Below are positions 48,507-60,235 of a DNA stretch of 64,000 nucleotides, piece by piece (position 1 is the stretch's first letter; every line of letters starts with the position of its first letter). The DNA lies in the NCBI GenBank assembly GCA_964016985.1, contig OZ024826.1, positions 65,092,792 to 65,156,791 on the forward strand, read 5' to 3'. Below the pieces are notes generated by a model that saw nothing but the letters and a program-made list of their open reading frames with translations, was not told where the DNA came from and ran no database searches. The DNA is from Anodontia alba (lineage: Eukaryota > Mollusca > Bivalvia > Lucinida > Lucinidae). The position numbers were made by a program, and so were the translations under genes.

Positions 48507-49565
48507 ATGGACCAGAAGACTGAAATTCTTAGCTCTATTAAATGCCACATTAAGCTTAATATAGATTCAAAGCAGATATTTAATGAATTGTGTGGTATAT
48601 ATGGACCTCAGACCATTTCAATGCGCACAGTTTTTAGGTGGGTTAAAGCTTTTAAAGCTGGGAAATATTCTGTTGAAGATGATACCCGTCCTGGAAGGCC
48701 TAAAACCTCTGTTACCAAGGCTAACATCGCTTCTGTAAAGATTGTGGTCGAACAGGATGCGCGATTGTCTGTCAAAGGTATAGCTAGTTGTACTGGCATA
48801 TCAGAAGGCAGTGTGCAAACAATTCTGAAAAAGCGTTTGGACCTGAGAAAGGTTTGCGCTAGGTGGGTACCTCATTTGCTCACTGAGGAGCAAAAGACAC
48901 AACGCCTTAAATGTGCCCGGGAACTTTTGAAAACATACAAAGGCTGTAATAGTCGGGTTATTTCTAACTTGCTAACAGGTGATGAAAGCTGGGTGCACAT
49001 GTTCGAGCCACAAAGAAGGGCTGATAATAAGCAATGGAAGCGAAAAGATAAAAAACGCCCATGTATTGCCAAGAGAACCATAAGTGCGAAAAAGATGTTG
49101 TACGCAATTTTCTTTAATTCAAGTGGGCCAGTCATTCAAGTGCCTTGTCCATCTAGTCATACAGTCACTGGCCGATTCTACAAGAATTCTGTACTGAAGA
49201 AAGTGAAAGAGTTTTACAATAAGAAACGACCAAGCAAAGGATGGTCAGGAGTGCACCTTTTACATGACAATGCCTCCTCTCATAAGTGTGAGGTTGTTAA
49301 GTCTTTTTTGGCTTCTGAAAAGGTGAAAGTTTTAAACCATCCACCTTATTCACCTGACCTGAATCCCTGTGACTTCTTTTTATTTCCAAAGCTTAAGAAA
49401 ATGCTTTCTGGAAATAAGTATACGTCTAGAAGTTCTCTTGGCAGCGCTCTTTATCAGTGTCTCCAACAGATACCAAAAGAAGACTATTTATCTGCTTTTC
49501 ACGACTGGGTAAAAAGGTTACAAAAATGTGTTTCAGTAAAGGGGGAATACTTTGAAGGTTTGTAA
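48507..49565 (+). CDS. mariner transposase (DD34D), intact
   Basis: The frame encodes 352 residues from ATG at 48507; a longer reading from 48492 would need a TTG start. The N-terminal half has two helix-turn-helix regions (RTVFRWVKAFKAG and GISEGSVQTIL) that would bind the inverted repeats. The linker motif is WVPHLLTEEQ. The catalytic triad is visible: TGDESW (first Asp), LLHDNASSH (second Asp) and YSPDLNPCDFFLFPKLK (third Asp), with 34 residues between the second and third, which is the mariner DD34D signature. There are no stops or frameshifts. It cuts and pastes the element at TA sites. It may be recently active, or simply young. It lies in intron 2 of the phosphatase gene on the same strand and has its own ends. 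Confidence 0.95.
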   Translation: MDQKTEILSSIKCHIKLNIDSKQIFNELCGIYGPQTISMRTVFRWVKAFKAGKYSVEDDTRPGRPKTSVTKANIASVKIVVEQDARLSVKGIASCTGISEGSVQTILKKRLDLRKVCARWVPHLLTEEQKTQRLKCARELLKTYKGCNSRVISNLLTGDESWVHMFEPQRRADNKQWKRKDKKRPCIAKRTISAKKMLYAIFFNSSGPVIQVPCPSSHTVTGRFYKNSVLKKVKEFYNKKRPSKGWSGVHLLHDNASSHKCEVVKSFLASEKVKVLNHPPYSPDLNPCDFFLFPKLKKMLSGNKYTSRSSLGSALYQCLQQIPKEDYLSAFHDWVKRLQKCVSVKGEYFEGL

Positions 49566-49686
49566 TAAAAATATGTTTGATAAAACGTAGCACTGAACAT
49601 TACGAAAACAAGCCTATTCAAATACACTGAAAATTTTACCACCAAAAAATGGCAATTTTTTCAGATAAAAAATTCTGATATTTTTC

Positions 49687-49785
49687 ATATTTCTGTTCAA
49701 AACATAGATTGTGGGTACTCGTTAGAACTGCCTCAGCGAGGCGGTTCTAACAAGTACCCACAATCTATGTTTTTGAGCAGAAATA
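49687..49785. repeat. 99-bp palindrome inside the mariner 3' region
   Basis: Arms of about 45 bp: ATTTCTGTTCAAAACATAGA, TTGTGGGTACTCGTTAGAAC on the left, and GTTCTAACAAGTACCCACAA, TCTATGTTTTTGAGCAGAAAT on the right, with GCCTC/GAGGC next to a 3-base centre. A pairing block CCCCTGTAAACCCCAGTTTT / AGTGGGGTTTAAGGGGG follows at 49801-49850. Related sequence occurs at 53820-53980 (inverted) and about 54836-54900. Confidence 0.9.
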
Positions 49786-49927
49786 AGCAAATAATGTATA
49801 CCCCTGTAAACCCCAGTTTTACTATATAAAAGTGGGGTTTAAGGGGGTCAAAATTATTTACCCGGTAGGTATGTTTTCGTGATGGTAATCCGAACCCAGT
49901 GACAAAACTTTTTGCAGGACCCTCGTA

Positions 49928-52220
49928 GACGTTTCAATATAATCATTAGATTGACTGTCTCAATTAATTATAACAGAGTTCTTATACATGAAGCGTCACA
50001 TTTTAGGAAGTTCTGTCAAATCTTCCTAGTTTTTCGTTAACAATTATTGAATGTACCGGAAGTTGTACAATTATACCGTAAATGGACTTTCGTTAAGCAT
50101 TTACGTTTATAGGTCACTAAAAGATTATTTTTCTTTTTTTTTTCCTTTCCCATTTTACATGATAGGTAACGCAAACAACAATTCTTGTCCCGGAGTTTTG
50201 TCTTGTCTTGTATATGGTTCCGGTAATTATACTCTCAGCCATATCAGGTTGTCTCCCCTGTCCACCTGTCAATCAAGTATGATGTCTTCTGTCATGTTCG
50301 CTTTGCCTACGAACACATTCTAGTCTTGTATTGGCTTTTACATGCGTAGCTAAACGTCTTAAAATGTTTGAAACCAAGAACTCCACCAAACACAACAATG
50401 TACGACCATTGTACGAAATGGGGATTAATTCATAGGACTTCGCTTATTGTTATTAGCTTTCGTGACAGGTATCAAATTTTTTTCCTATGGAAATTAGGTG
50501 ATGACGTCATTGGCTGGACCGATTCATTTTCCAGTATTTCCCGAGCCCTGCTATTATACGATTCAGTTCAGAGAGATATATCCATTAAGTTCCAATTACT
50601 GTATTACTTTATCAATACACTCATTGCCGACAAAGAACTCATTTTATATCTTCGAAAAGATAATTAATGAGTGTCTATTCTTTACATCTTTGGTTAAAAA
50701 TTGAACTATATTTATCTTTAACCAATATGACTTACAATTTAATGAATAAGAACACTACATAATACATCTTTCACTCTTGTGTTAAGAATCGTCTGTAACA
50801 GATTTGTGATGTAGTCACTTTCCCGATCTTCACATAGATCTTGAGAGTACCTCTTTCTTTCCTGAAATTCGATACAAGCATAGAAAATCTGGTATTTCAG
50901 GCGGTGTCAATTATTAATAAATTGGTTTTAGACTATTTATATATTCAAATCTAAATTATAATGGAGTGTTTATATATATATAAAATCCTTGGAATATTTT
51001 ATATCTAGTTTCTTTGGATAATCTTACCATAATGATTAATGATTTATCCATAAAAGGAACATCTTATAGATTATGAAATATAAATTATTATCTACTTGAA
51101 TAAATTAGTTACGTCTAACAATTTATTCATAACAAGAATATTCTATTATATTTATATATTTTGATGATTAAATAATCTATTCCCACTATTCCTTTTATAT
51201 TCGTGCAGAATAGTTTACTCTGTCTCTGAACCTATATGTCTAGGGTTATCAGAGATACTAAAATCAGTATTATTTTGACTCGACATTATACTATATGAGT
51301 TGAAGCTGCATAATAAACTCCCTTATTTTCGTATTAGTAGGGAAGTTTAAGGCATTTATGGACTAAGTATTTCCTATATTATACTATCATAGAAGGAAGT
51401 CATATCGAAATTACTTCCTTTTTTCATTCGTATTCAGTTATTAATATACTCGAAATTGAATAATATTCATTCGAATGTCTGACCTCTGATTCCCCTTTTT
51501 TCTGGGGTCCATGTCTGTTGCATGGAACATTCTGATTTACAGGTTTATGACTTTGATTTACAGCTTCAGTACCATGACCACAAATACTTTGAAGTAGATT
51601 CATGGTATTTTATATCGACCTGGTAATGGAAATGATTCTAACCAGTTCTTTCTAATTGATTAGATCTCAATAATTTTGTAAGATCTTAAGCTAAATTAAG
51701 AGGCTGTTTTCAGTAAGCTATGTTATCAGCCTTTATTCTTGTTTTCAATATTGAAGTCTGCCAAACTCTACGTGATGATGCTAGCAGTCTTTTCCTTTCT
51801 TAATATGTCAAGGATACGAAACGCTTTCGAAATCTCCTATAACAGAAGTGTTTTATTAAAACGTCTTAGCTTGTCATGCTTCATTCACAGAAGTAGACAA
51901 TTGCTGGATAGCTTCATTGATAGGACTAAGATACGTTAATACAATTAGTCTAGCAATAGATAAAATTATCAATTTGATATTTGCTACTATTGATGGATAA
52001 ACTGGGTATTTGGTTAAGATTAGACCATTTACCCAAATTATTATTATTCCCCCCTGTTTATATCAAAACAAAAGGGAATAATTATAAAACCTTACGACAA
52101 GGTAAGGATTATTGTCTGCTTATTGGAAACAGTCATATCGATCCAATTAATCAGACTCTAGATAATAGATCATAACTATAATAGTTTAGATTATTTAAAA
52201 ATTGGATAATCTTTTCATGT
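49928..52220. other. Intron 2, AT-rich, no gene recognised
   Basis: Very AT-rich. Several frames of 60-100 codons exist (for example 50051-50323 and 50368-50667, +) but show no motif, splice context or codon pattern that supports them. Confidence 0.5.
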
Positions 52221-52224
52221 CTAG

Positions 52225-53130
52225 GATTTATATGAAACTCTCGAGAAATGTAGGTTATCTATAGGAAGCTTGTCTGAGAGACATATCCTTATTCATTATG
52301 CACCTCTAAAGATAGACAGCTTGTTGTCTGGACGTATGTTTGACAAGTTTGGTTTCAAACATATTATCAAACAATATTCTTGAGGTTGCATTTGAAGTGC
52401 TATATTGAGATTTTGTCTCAATGACTCATTAATTCTTTTTGGGCCAACTGTTGTTACCCAAAAAAGAAAGAAAGAGGGAGGGGTGGGCGGGGGGGGGGGG
52501 GGGGGGGGGGGGAGGGGGCTAGTAATTAGGTCTCTGAGGCTTAAGACCTAGCATCCTATAGAGTCTCCTATTAACATATAAGGTAGTAACCCTAAACACC
52601 TTAAAGATATGTTATTAGTGAATCCAGATCATTCTTAATATTACATATAGAAATAGAATGTATCTGATTCCTTAGAGTTTCCTGAGTCTTAACCGGAAGT
52701 AAGTGGGATTTATATTATTAGTATTAGAACTGGGAAAGCTCTTCCCCCCCCCCCTAATCTGCTAATTCTAGCATATTATCTATAGGTTAATGTATTGTGC
52801 AGTTAAAATGAAGTTTTTAAAAGTAAAACATATTTTAACTAGCAATACTTAACCTATAGATAAGGGAATCCCACCTTTCGCCCGCGCAGCTCTGTTCTAA
52901 TTGTTTCTATTGTTTTTATACACATCAAAGAAACTGAAATGTGATCATTTAAGCGGGAAGAGTTATGTCATGCAGGTAACTGCCTAAGGGACCTTCTGGA
53001 TTAAGACTGTATAAGACGACTGAATTGTCGTGTGGAAGGTGTAGAATACAGAACGGAATAGCACATCTATAGATTAAGTATTGCTAGTTAAAATATGTTT
53101 TACTTTTAAAAACTTTATTTCAGCTCGTGA
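52225..53130 (+). repeat. Large intronic repeat R3, copy 1, with foldback core
   Basis: It aligns in order with 59150-60000: GAGACAT(A/T)TCCTTATT, TTTGGGCCAACTGTTGTTACCCAAAAA-like, CACCTTA(A/G)AGATATGTT, TTAGTGAATC(C/T)AGATCATTC, AATTCTAGCA(T/C)ATTATCTATAGG. The last 311 bp (52808-53118) fold back: left arm ATGAAGTTTTTAAAAGTAAA, ACATATTTTAACTAGCAATA; right arm the complement. A run of 24 G (52489-52512) lies inside. Identity of the family is unknown. Confidence 0.7.
52489..52512 (+). repeat. Poly(G) run, 24 bases
   Basis: Uninterrupted G run inside a purine-rich stretch, with potential for G-quadruplex and for sequencing length error. Confidence 0.9.
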
Positions 53131-53819
53131 ATGTATGGCACTTTCATTGCACAGAGCCTTTCACAGGGATGGGAAACTTCAGGATTAATCCTGATTTCAG
53201 GATTGAGAATTTTCATTTTAAGCATGAAATTTCTTTTTACTCTTGTTCACAAGACCATCCTTTTGTGTCAGAAGTAGTTATTTGGGCTAATATATGCCTG
53301 AAATAACTTTAAAAACTAATTATTAAAGTAATTATTAGTTGTATAGCTCCAGATAAGAGGGAGTATCCATATGATAATTTTCTTATTTCTCAATAACAAC
53401 GAGGTTCGTCTACCCTTGCCTTTCATTTCGTTTTGGAAAGGCCAGGGATTAAGACACGGAATGCTGCATGACATGCTAGCGATTGTTGGCGGGCTTCGAT
53501 CTTACCATTCGTAAGGTCTCAGCTTGCATCAGTTTCTTTTTGATTTGTTTTATTCCTCTATCTGTTACCATTGTTTTTGCTGCTGTGGTCTATTGATGTA
53601 GTTTGAATGAAAGAACGTTTTTAAAGGAACTATACTGCTCCAGTTATATTAGTTTGTTTCAGCTGTGTCTTTATCGTTTGTGATTCATGAAGGCCTTTAA
53701 AGATCTCTTTTGTTTTGGCTACTGATCTATGGTCATGTCTAACATATTATCAAGTAGGCTTATACATGATTTCATCGTTCTGGGTCATACTTTACACTAA
53801 CTAGTCTATCCACTGAGCA

Positions 53820-53980
53820 ACCCGGTAAACCTCACTTTATATAGAGAAAAGTGGGGTCTACGGGAGTATACCTTACCTTTTTTTTTTTTTCTTTTTTTTT
53901 TTTTTTTGATCATGGCTCTTGGATGCTCATTAGAGCCGCCTCATTGAGGCGGTTCTGGTGGGTACCCGGGGGTTGTAATT
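53820..53980 (-). repeat. Diverged relative of the mariner-internal palindrome
   Basis: Read on the minus strand it follows the order of 49730-49870: CCAGAACCGCCTCAATGAGG with its inverted partner, then GTATACTCCCGTAGACCCCA and GTGAGGTTTACCGGG. It includes a long T-run on the + strand (53877-53906). A third fragment is at about 54836-54900 (GAGGCGCTTCAAATGAGTACC, CATATGTTTTTATTGAG). Confidence 0.55.
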
Positions 53981-54395
53981 TTGTCGGAGATAGGGAAGAT
54001 ATCACTATTTTCTTTGGAAAATTTTTAGTTTACAGTCATATAGCAGTACTTGTCATTGCATAGTAGTGTTAACGTAATGAAAAATTTTGGCCTGGGTTTA
54101 ACAATAATCATAAACTTAATAGCTACATGTAAATAAATAAATCAATTGAATTAATATATAAACAAAAGTGGAACTGATCACAGGGTAGGTAGTGGATAGG
54201 CCATATCATCCGATGGTCGGCTCCACTATTTGAAACTACTATTTCTTAATAACAAAAAGTATTTTAAGCTGGTTGTGTCAGTAATGTGTGCATTCTCCCA
54301 TGCTAAGGACTATATTTTCTTTGCTGTATGGCTTTGATATACATATATTATAGGAAATATGAATGCTTCATATTATGTAGTAAATGTGTGTATGT

Positions 54396-54543
<148 letters not shown>

Positions 54544-54808
54544 AAGTAAGTCGACAGATCAAGGGAAATAACTTCATGTTATGAACGGCTATTGGCATTA
54601 TTAGAGTTAATCTTCTTGATTCTATCAGCGCTTTGCTTATTGTGTATTTCATTGTTATTAAATGTAGATGGTATAGAGATGTAAATATAATGGCATCTCA
54701 CTGTCCGCCATGACAATGTTTAGCAATATTTGTATCATAACTCTTTGCTCAAGGGTCAGATTTGACCTATTGCAAATTGTATTTGTATGTTGTTTTGAGA
54801 GAAAATAA

Positions 54809-54834
54809 ACTTCTTCTTCTTCTTCTTCTTCTTC
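54809..54834 (+). repeat. (CTT)n microsatellite
   Basis: Eight or nine CTT units next to the third fragment of the palindrome-related repeat. Confidence 0.95.
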
Positions 54835-55113
54835 AACCATGAGGCGCTTCAAATGAGTACCCTCAACATATGTTTTTATTGAGAAATAAGAAAAATAATA
54901 GTAGTTATTGGACTGAATTTTTAGATCTCAGGAGCGAATATTAATGAATATTCTCACCCCTTCTTTCATTATCACCCATTCCGTCATCTCAGTGTGATTT
55001 AAATAATGTTAAATGATCATCATCAGTCTGCAGTTTGACATTGAATTTGCTTAAACTTGCTACAGGTTTTAGGTAGTAACATACTTAATTTTCTTATTTC
55101 CATTTTCTTACAG

Positions 55114-55206
55114 GGAATTGTTTTTCCACAGTTGGATGGACATATTAGATATGATCATTGTCTTTGTCACTTTCATCATAGACGTAGCTTTCAGTAACTA
55201 TGCAAG
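55114..55206 (+). CDS. TPTE: Voltage-sensitive phosphatase, exon 3 (S3)
   Basis: The acceptor TTTTCTTACAG (AG at 55112-55113) and donor GTAGGT at 55207 bound 93 bases encoding residues 104-135. S3 reads WMDILDMIIVFVTFIIDVAF, with D113, D116 and D127. D116 is in the position of the conserved S3 aspartate that pairs with S4 arginines in voltage sensors. Phase 2 at both ends makes Gly104 and Arg135 from split codons. The exon is preceded by the long repeat-filled intron 2. Confidence 0.93.
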
Positions 55207-57069
55207 GTAGGTGCTTATAAGGAGTAATTACAGCTTTGAACAGGGCATCAAGTTAAAAGTCAGTGCAAAACAAAATATACTCAGCAAATTAAACAGTGCA
55301 TTTTAGAAGTGTATGCTTTTGACTTCAGATATGTGCTCAGAGGAGTAGCAGTATGAACTAAGAATAAAGACATATTGTTAAACCTTTAAGTGCCAGTCAG
55401 AAAAACAACAGCAGACAACAGAAATTGGGAGACTTTTTCTTCCCTCCAACCCTCCAGTCAAGGTGCTTTGCGGTAATGATAAATTGTTCCAGCTATTTAA
55501 GTTATATGTAACAACATACATGCTTTAAGCTCACATTGTCAATCTGTGAGTCTGGTGCAAAATTTCTGTGAGATTTGAAAAAAAAAAATCTGTGAGATTT
55601 TTCTCTGCGCTGTTTTTCTAGGGTAAAGTCATCTTTTGGACGTTTGAATTTGCTGATTTTAAAGAAATATATGTCACAAGGGAGATAAATGTGCATAACC
55701 CTTATTTCTTTGCTGCTACTTTATACTTTGAGAAAATAACTAATGGCTGATTAACCATCTCTTGCTGCTAATGATCTTATTAGAGTGTATAACTTTTTTT
55801 CACAAATTGCTGCACTGGACAGTATATTGTTCAAATGATAGGGTAAAGACAGTAATTTGTTTGACTCCCAAAACTCAGTTTAATTATGGTATAAAGAAAA
55901 GTATAGTTAAGTGCAATATTTAGTTTATTTTGCTATAATAATGGACAAGACAAGAAACAGTTAAATAAGTGTAAGATCTGTAATGTATTTCAGTTTCCGC
56001 ATGCCAAAGAGAGATAACTCTGCTGGGAAAGGATTTGCAACTCTGGTATCAGAAATAATAATCCCAAATTGCTACCCTGATATCAGAAATAATTATCTGA
56101 AAAGGAAATATTTGCTCCGCTAGATAGCAATTTTTCCCCATAGGAGTTGATTCAATAAGCAGGGAGATGAATACTTTCCCACCAGAATGATTTCCCTTTG
56201 GACATGCACACTAAAACTGACTTCCAATAAAGAGTACATAATGTTCTAGTCTGAATTTGACTTCAAGATCTGCAGTATGTTTCAGTTTTTCACTTTCCAC
56301 ATGCCTAACACCTTGTCAAAGAGAAATAACTCTAAAAGTAAAGGATTTGCTATCAAAATAACTCCTTGCTAAGAGATAACTCTGCTGGGAAAGGATTTGC
56401 TACCCTGGTATAATGGCGATGCTGGACATTTTAATACAAGTAAAGCAGAAATTTGTTTGAATGTTGGCTAAACTCTGCATTGCATTATATATAGTTATTC
56501 GAACTTCGGATTTAGTAATTTTCAGTTTTTGTTTGGCTTCATTACTTTAATTGACAAATATTGCAAACAAAACAATCATATTGTCTTCGACATAAGAAGA
56601 GCTGCAAAATGTCACGACAAATACTTACCCGAAGGCTACTAAACGTGTGCTGGCCCATCTTCAAGCCAGATCACTGATGCTTGGCATTGTCTCAATTATG
56701 ATGGCCCATTGATAATCGTTAATTGACGCAGACAATGTGTCAGTCTGACCACTTGGCCATTTAACACCTTCTTAATAACTTTATCGCCAAGTTTATCGGC
56801 GAGCTGACAAGTTGTGTATTCAATATCCACCATGACACGCTTGTTATTGGTTTTTCTTAGTGCTCAATAATACTCATGCTGCAATGCCGGGAACCACGCG
56901 AAAAATAATTTCTACAGTAGCTGTCTGCAAAATTGGAAGCTTGGGGAAAAATTAACATAGGATTTTGTTCTTTCCGTGAGGTTTTCGTCTCATGACGTGA
57001 GTCCGTGAGAAACGCCATAATTCCGTGAGTTTTTTCCTCACGGCGTGAGGTATGGCATGTATGTAACAA
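55207..57069. other. Intron 3, first part, no gene recognised
   Basis: Short internal repeats occur: AACTCTGCTGGGAAAGGATTT near 56018 and 56377, and GTGAG-rich blocks near 55545-55600 and 56970-57050. The minus-strand frame at 56857-57129 has no recognisable product. Confidence 0.45.
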
Positions 57070-58440
57070 TTTACTGCCATTCGTTTGCACATATATAACT
57101 AGTTCACCCTTATGCTGAAAAAAGTCCAAGATGGTGGGTGGGGTGGGGGGGAAGAAACCAACTAGTCAGTTTCTTTCCACACCCAAGTCTGTTTCTTTGC
57201 AGTAATGATAAAAGCTTTTAGCTTATTAACATTAACTTATTTCATGATTAACCACAGTTTATTTCATGTATTCAACTAGTTCAGCCTTATGTTGAAAAAA
57301 ATCCTAAATGTGGTGTGGGTGGGGTGGGGTAGTGGCGGGGTGGGGGGGGGAAGAAACCCCCCCCCCCCCAACCCTCCAGTCAAGGTACTTTGCAGTAATG
57401 ATAAATTGTTCCAGCTATTTAAATTATCATATGTGATAATTTACTGCCATTCATTTGCACATATATAACTAGTTCACCCTTATGCTGAAAAAAAAGTCCA
57501 AGAGGGTGGGTTGGCGAGGGATGAAACCAACTAGTCAGTTTCTTCCCCCACCCTAGTGAGTTCTTCCCCAAGCCATCAGGGCTCTGTGCCATAATTATAA
57601 AACCTTCTAGCTTCTTAATATTAAATTATGATTTACCACCATTTATTTCATGTAGTTAACTAGTTTAGCCTAATGTTGAGGGAGAGGGGTGGGGGGTGGG
57701 GGTGGGAAAGGAACCTACAAGTCAGTTTCTTCTCCCCCCCACCCCATCCAGTAAAGGCGATTAGCAGTAATGATAAATTAGTCTAGCTTTTTAAATTATC
57801 ATATGTAACAATTTACCACCATTTATTGCACATATATAACTAGTTCACCCTTATGCTTAAAAAAAGTCCAAATGGGTGGTGGGTAGAGGGGGTGGGGGGC
57901 AGGGGGCAGTGGGCAGTGGAAGAAACCAACTAGTCAGTTTCTTCCCCCACCCTACTCAGTTTCTTCCCCAAGCAGCCAGGGTTATTTGCAGTAATGATAA
58001 AACCTTCTTGCTTATTAACAGTAACTTATTTTATGATTTACCACCATTTGTTTCAGCCTTATAGTGAATTAAATATCAGAGGGAGGGGGGGGGGGGGTGG
58101 GGGGAGGGAGTGGGCAGTCAGTGTGCTTTGCCATAATGATAAATTGTTGTAGTTAATCTAAATTATCATATTTAATGATTTAATGATATCATATTTTATA
58201 AAACTGGCAGTCAATGTGCTTTGCCATAATGATAAATTGTTGTAGTTAATCTAAATTATCATATTTAATGATTTGCTGCCATTAATTGCACATATATAAC
58301 TAGTTTACCCTTATGCTGAATAAAGTCCGGTGGGGGTGGGGGGGGGGGGGTGAGAAATGGACCAGTGGAGGGGGGAGAAATGGACTGGTCCATTTGTTCC
58401 CCCGGGGGAAGAAACTGACTGGGGAGAGAATCGACCTGTT
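57070..58440 (+). repeat. G-rich minisatellite, about 185-bp units
   Basis: The mark (AC)TAGTTCA(C/G)CCTTATG(C/T)TG recurs near 57100, 57275, 57471, 57655, 57840 and 58302. Alternate units are most alike, giving a higher-order period of about 370 bp. Each unit has a G-run block (GGGTGGGGGGG type) and a C-run block (TTTCTTCCCCCACCC), separated by AGTAATGATAAA(A/T) and TTACCACCATTTATT. There is no coding potential. Confidence 0.8.
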
Positions 58441-58444
58441 ACAC

Positions 58445-58795
58445 CGGGCTTATTTTCCCTATATGTCTAAATAGAAAACTTAAAAAAAACTTCTTGTCAG
58501 AAACCGCAGGATGGATGTCAATAATATTTAGCAGAAATGTTTCTTTGGTGACCCTCTACCAAGATTTTGCAAGTCATCATGATTAGTCAAAAAACATTGC
58601 CTCCAGAGGGCAGGGCTTTTTTTGCCTGTATACATATATATATATATATAGAAAGTTTTAAAAATTGTCTTGTGAGAAACCACTGGACCGATTTCAATAT
58701 AACTTAGCAGAAATGATTTTTGGTGATCCTCTACGAAGATTGTTCAAGCCATCATGATTCATCAAAAGCATGAAGTGCTCAAGGTGAGCTATTAT
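58445..58795 (+). repeat. Family E satellite fragment
   Basis: Two diverged family E units (GGGCTTATTTTCCCTATATG, CTTCTTGTCAGAAACC, CTCTACCAAGATTTTGCAAG) followed by a piece like a 5' hairpin region (CATGAAGTGCTCAAGGTGAGC). Termini are incomplete. Confidence 0.75.
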
Positions 58796-58802
58796 GGTAA
58801 GT

Positions 58803-59017
58803 TGTGGGCCTCCGTAGCCTAGTGGATAGGAAAGTTAATCCATTAGGTTTCTCACCACTGTGGTTCAAGCTTTGCTCGGGCACATGTTGGAAAGCCAAGT
58901 TCTGGTTACAGATGGTCAGGTGGTTTTTACCCGGGTTCTCTGGTTTTTGCTCACCTGTGATGAACGATTGGTTCGATATAAGTGAAATATTCTTGAAAGG
59001 GCCTTAACATCCAAATC

Positions 59018-59046
<29 letters not shown>
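58803..59046 (+). mobile_element. tRNA-derived SINE (family S3) with poly(A) tail
   Basis: The head has box A TAGCCTAGTGGATA (58815-58828) and box B GGTTCAAGC (58862-58870). The body ends AAGGGCCTTAACATCCAAAT followed by 29 A (59018-59046). The long A tail distinguishes it from family S2. No clear target duplication was found. Confidence 0.85.
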
Positions 59047-59049
<3 letters not shown>

Positions 59050-59149
59050 TGGTAATTGTGGTAAATTAGAGCATTAATGTTTTACCTCAAAATGACTAGT
59101 TCTTATTGTAAAATAGAACTAGATTATTTTACCAATTAAAGGCAGTCAT

Positions 59150-60000
59150 GATATCTCTGAGAAATAAATCTCAAGATGTGTAGTTTGCCTATAAGAAACT
59201 CGACCGAAGAGACATTTCCTTATTAAATGATTAAGGCTCAAGGTTAGGGTGCAATCTTCTTCCTGGGCATTCTTTGATAAGGTTCTGCTCAATGACATTC
59301 CCAAAGCAACAGTCTGGAATTTATCTTATACCTTTGCAAAATCTTACTTGAGGGATATGTCTCAGCAAGTTATCAATTTTCATCATTTGGGTCCAATTGT
59401 TGTTTCCCAAAAAGAGGTGGGGGCCTGGGGCACAGGCCTCTGATGCTTAAGAAAACTGGCAGCCTCCAGAGTCCTTTGTACATATGTTTAAGGTAATTAA
59501 CACCTTAGAGATATGTTGTTAGTGAATCTAGATCATTCTTAAGAATATATTACAGAATGTATTTGATTCCATAGAGTTTCATTAGTCTTAAACCAGAAGT
59601 TAAGGGAATCTAATACATATATTAGTGTTAGAATTAGAGGAGCACCTCCCTCCTCATCTACAAATTCTAGCACATTATCTATAGGTTAATGTATTATTAA
59701 GTGAAATGAAGTTTTTATAGTAAAACATATTTTAACAAGTAATACTTAACTTATGGATAAGAGATTGCCCACCTCCCTCCCCACCTTGCTTCAGCTATAT
59801 TGTTTAATTCTACAAAGAAACTGGACATGTGATCAAAATAGCAGGAAAGGTGATGTCACATGCCTAAAGGGACCTTCTGGATTAAGACTTGAAACATTTT
59901 TCTTTGGTAGGTTTAAGTAAAGAAGAGAATAGCACATTATCCATAAGTTAAGTATTACTTGTTAAAAAATGTTTTACTATAAAAACTTCATATTTTCTAA
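59150..60000 (+). repeat. Large intronic repeat R3, copy 2, with foldback core
   Basis: It is collinear with 52225-53130. Its foldback core has 55-bp arms at 59706-59760 (ATGAAGTTTTTATAGTAAAA, CATATTTTAACAAGTAATAC) and 59937-59991, complementary with about one mismatch. A frame at 59249-59443 is intact over 64 codons but matches no recognised family. Confidence 0.7.
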
Positions 60001-60154
60001 TGATGTGGATTGGCCAGTTGTTTTTCTCTCCACTGCAGCTGGTGTTAGTGCCATTTGGCAGCCATAAAATGTCTCCCTGTATTTCATTCTAGTGTAGTTT
60101 ATATTTTCTCGTCCATTGTGACCGTTGAGCCTATTCTGGAAGTTTGAAAATTGA

Positions 60155-60235
60155 TATGAGGGTCACTGATGAGGCCTAAATGGTCTTTAGACAAAAGACT
60201 AAGCAGTAAAATTGGACAATTTCAAAATTTAGAGC
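60155..60235 (+). ncRNA. Decayed hammerhead-like fragment
   Basis: TCACTGATGAGGCCTAAATG repeats the 5' core and stem II start of the motif at 37388-37445. The GAAA and cleavage-site part is replaced by GTCTTTAGACAAAAGAC, so the core is not complete. It is a probable relic of the same retroelement family in intron 3. Confidence 0.4.

Larger units (their letters stand above)
48297..49925 (+). mobile_element. mariner transposon, apparently complete
   Basis: Inverted repeats of 28 bp at 48297-48324 (CGAGGGTCATGCAAAAAGTT, CTGTCACT) and 49898-49925 match at 26 of 28 positions. TA flanks both ends (48295-48296, 49926-49927), the mariner target duplication. Inside is one long transposase frame. A long palindrome (49687-49785) lies between the gene and the right end. 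The 1629-bp length is somewhat above the roughly 1.3 kb usual for mariners, consistent with an added palindromic insert. Confidence 0.95.

Noticed and set aside
50051..50704. Possible exons or small genes in intron 2
   Set aside because: The frames are AT-rich, lack splice-site context and resemble no family I can name.
56857..57129. Minus-strand 90-codon frame
   Set aside because: It overlaps the start of the G-rich minisatellite and shows no recognisable motif.
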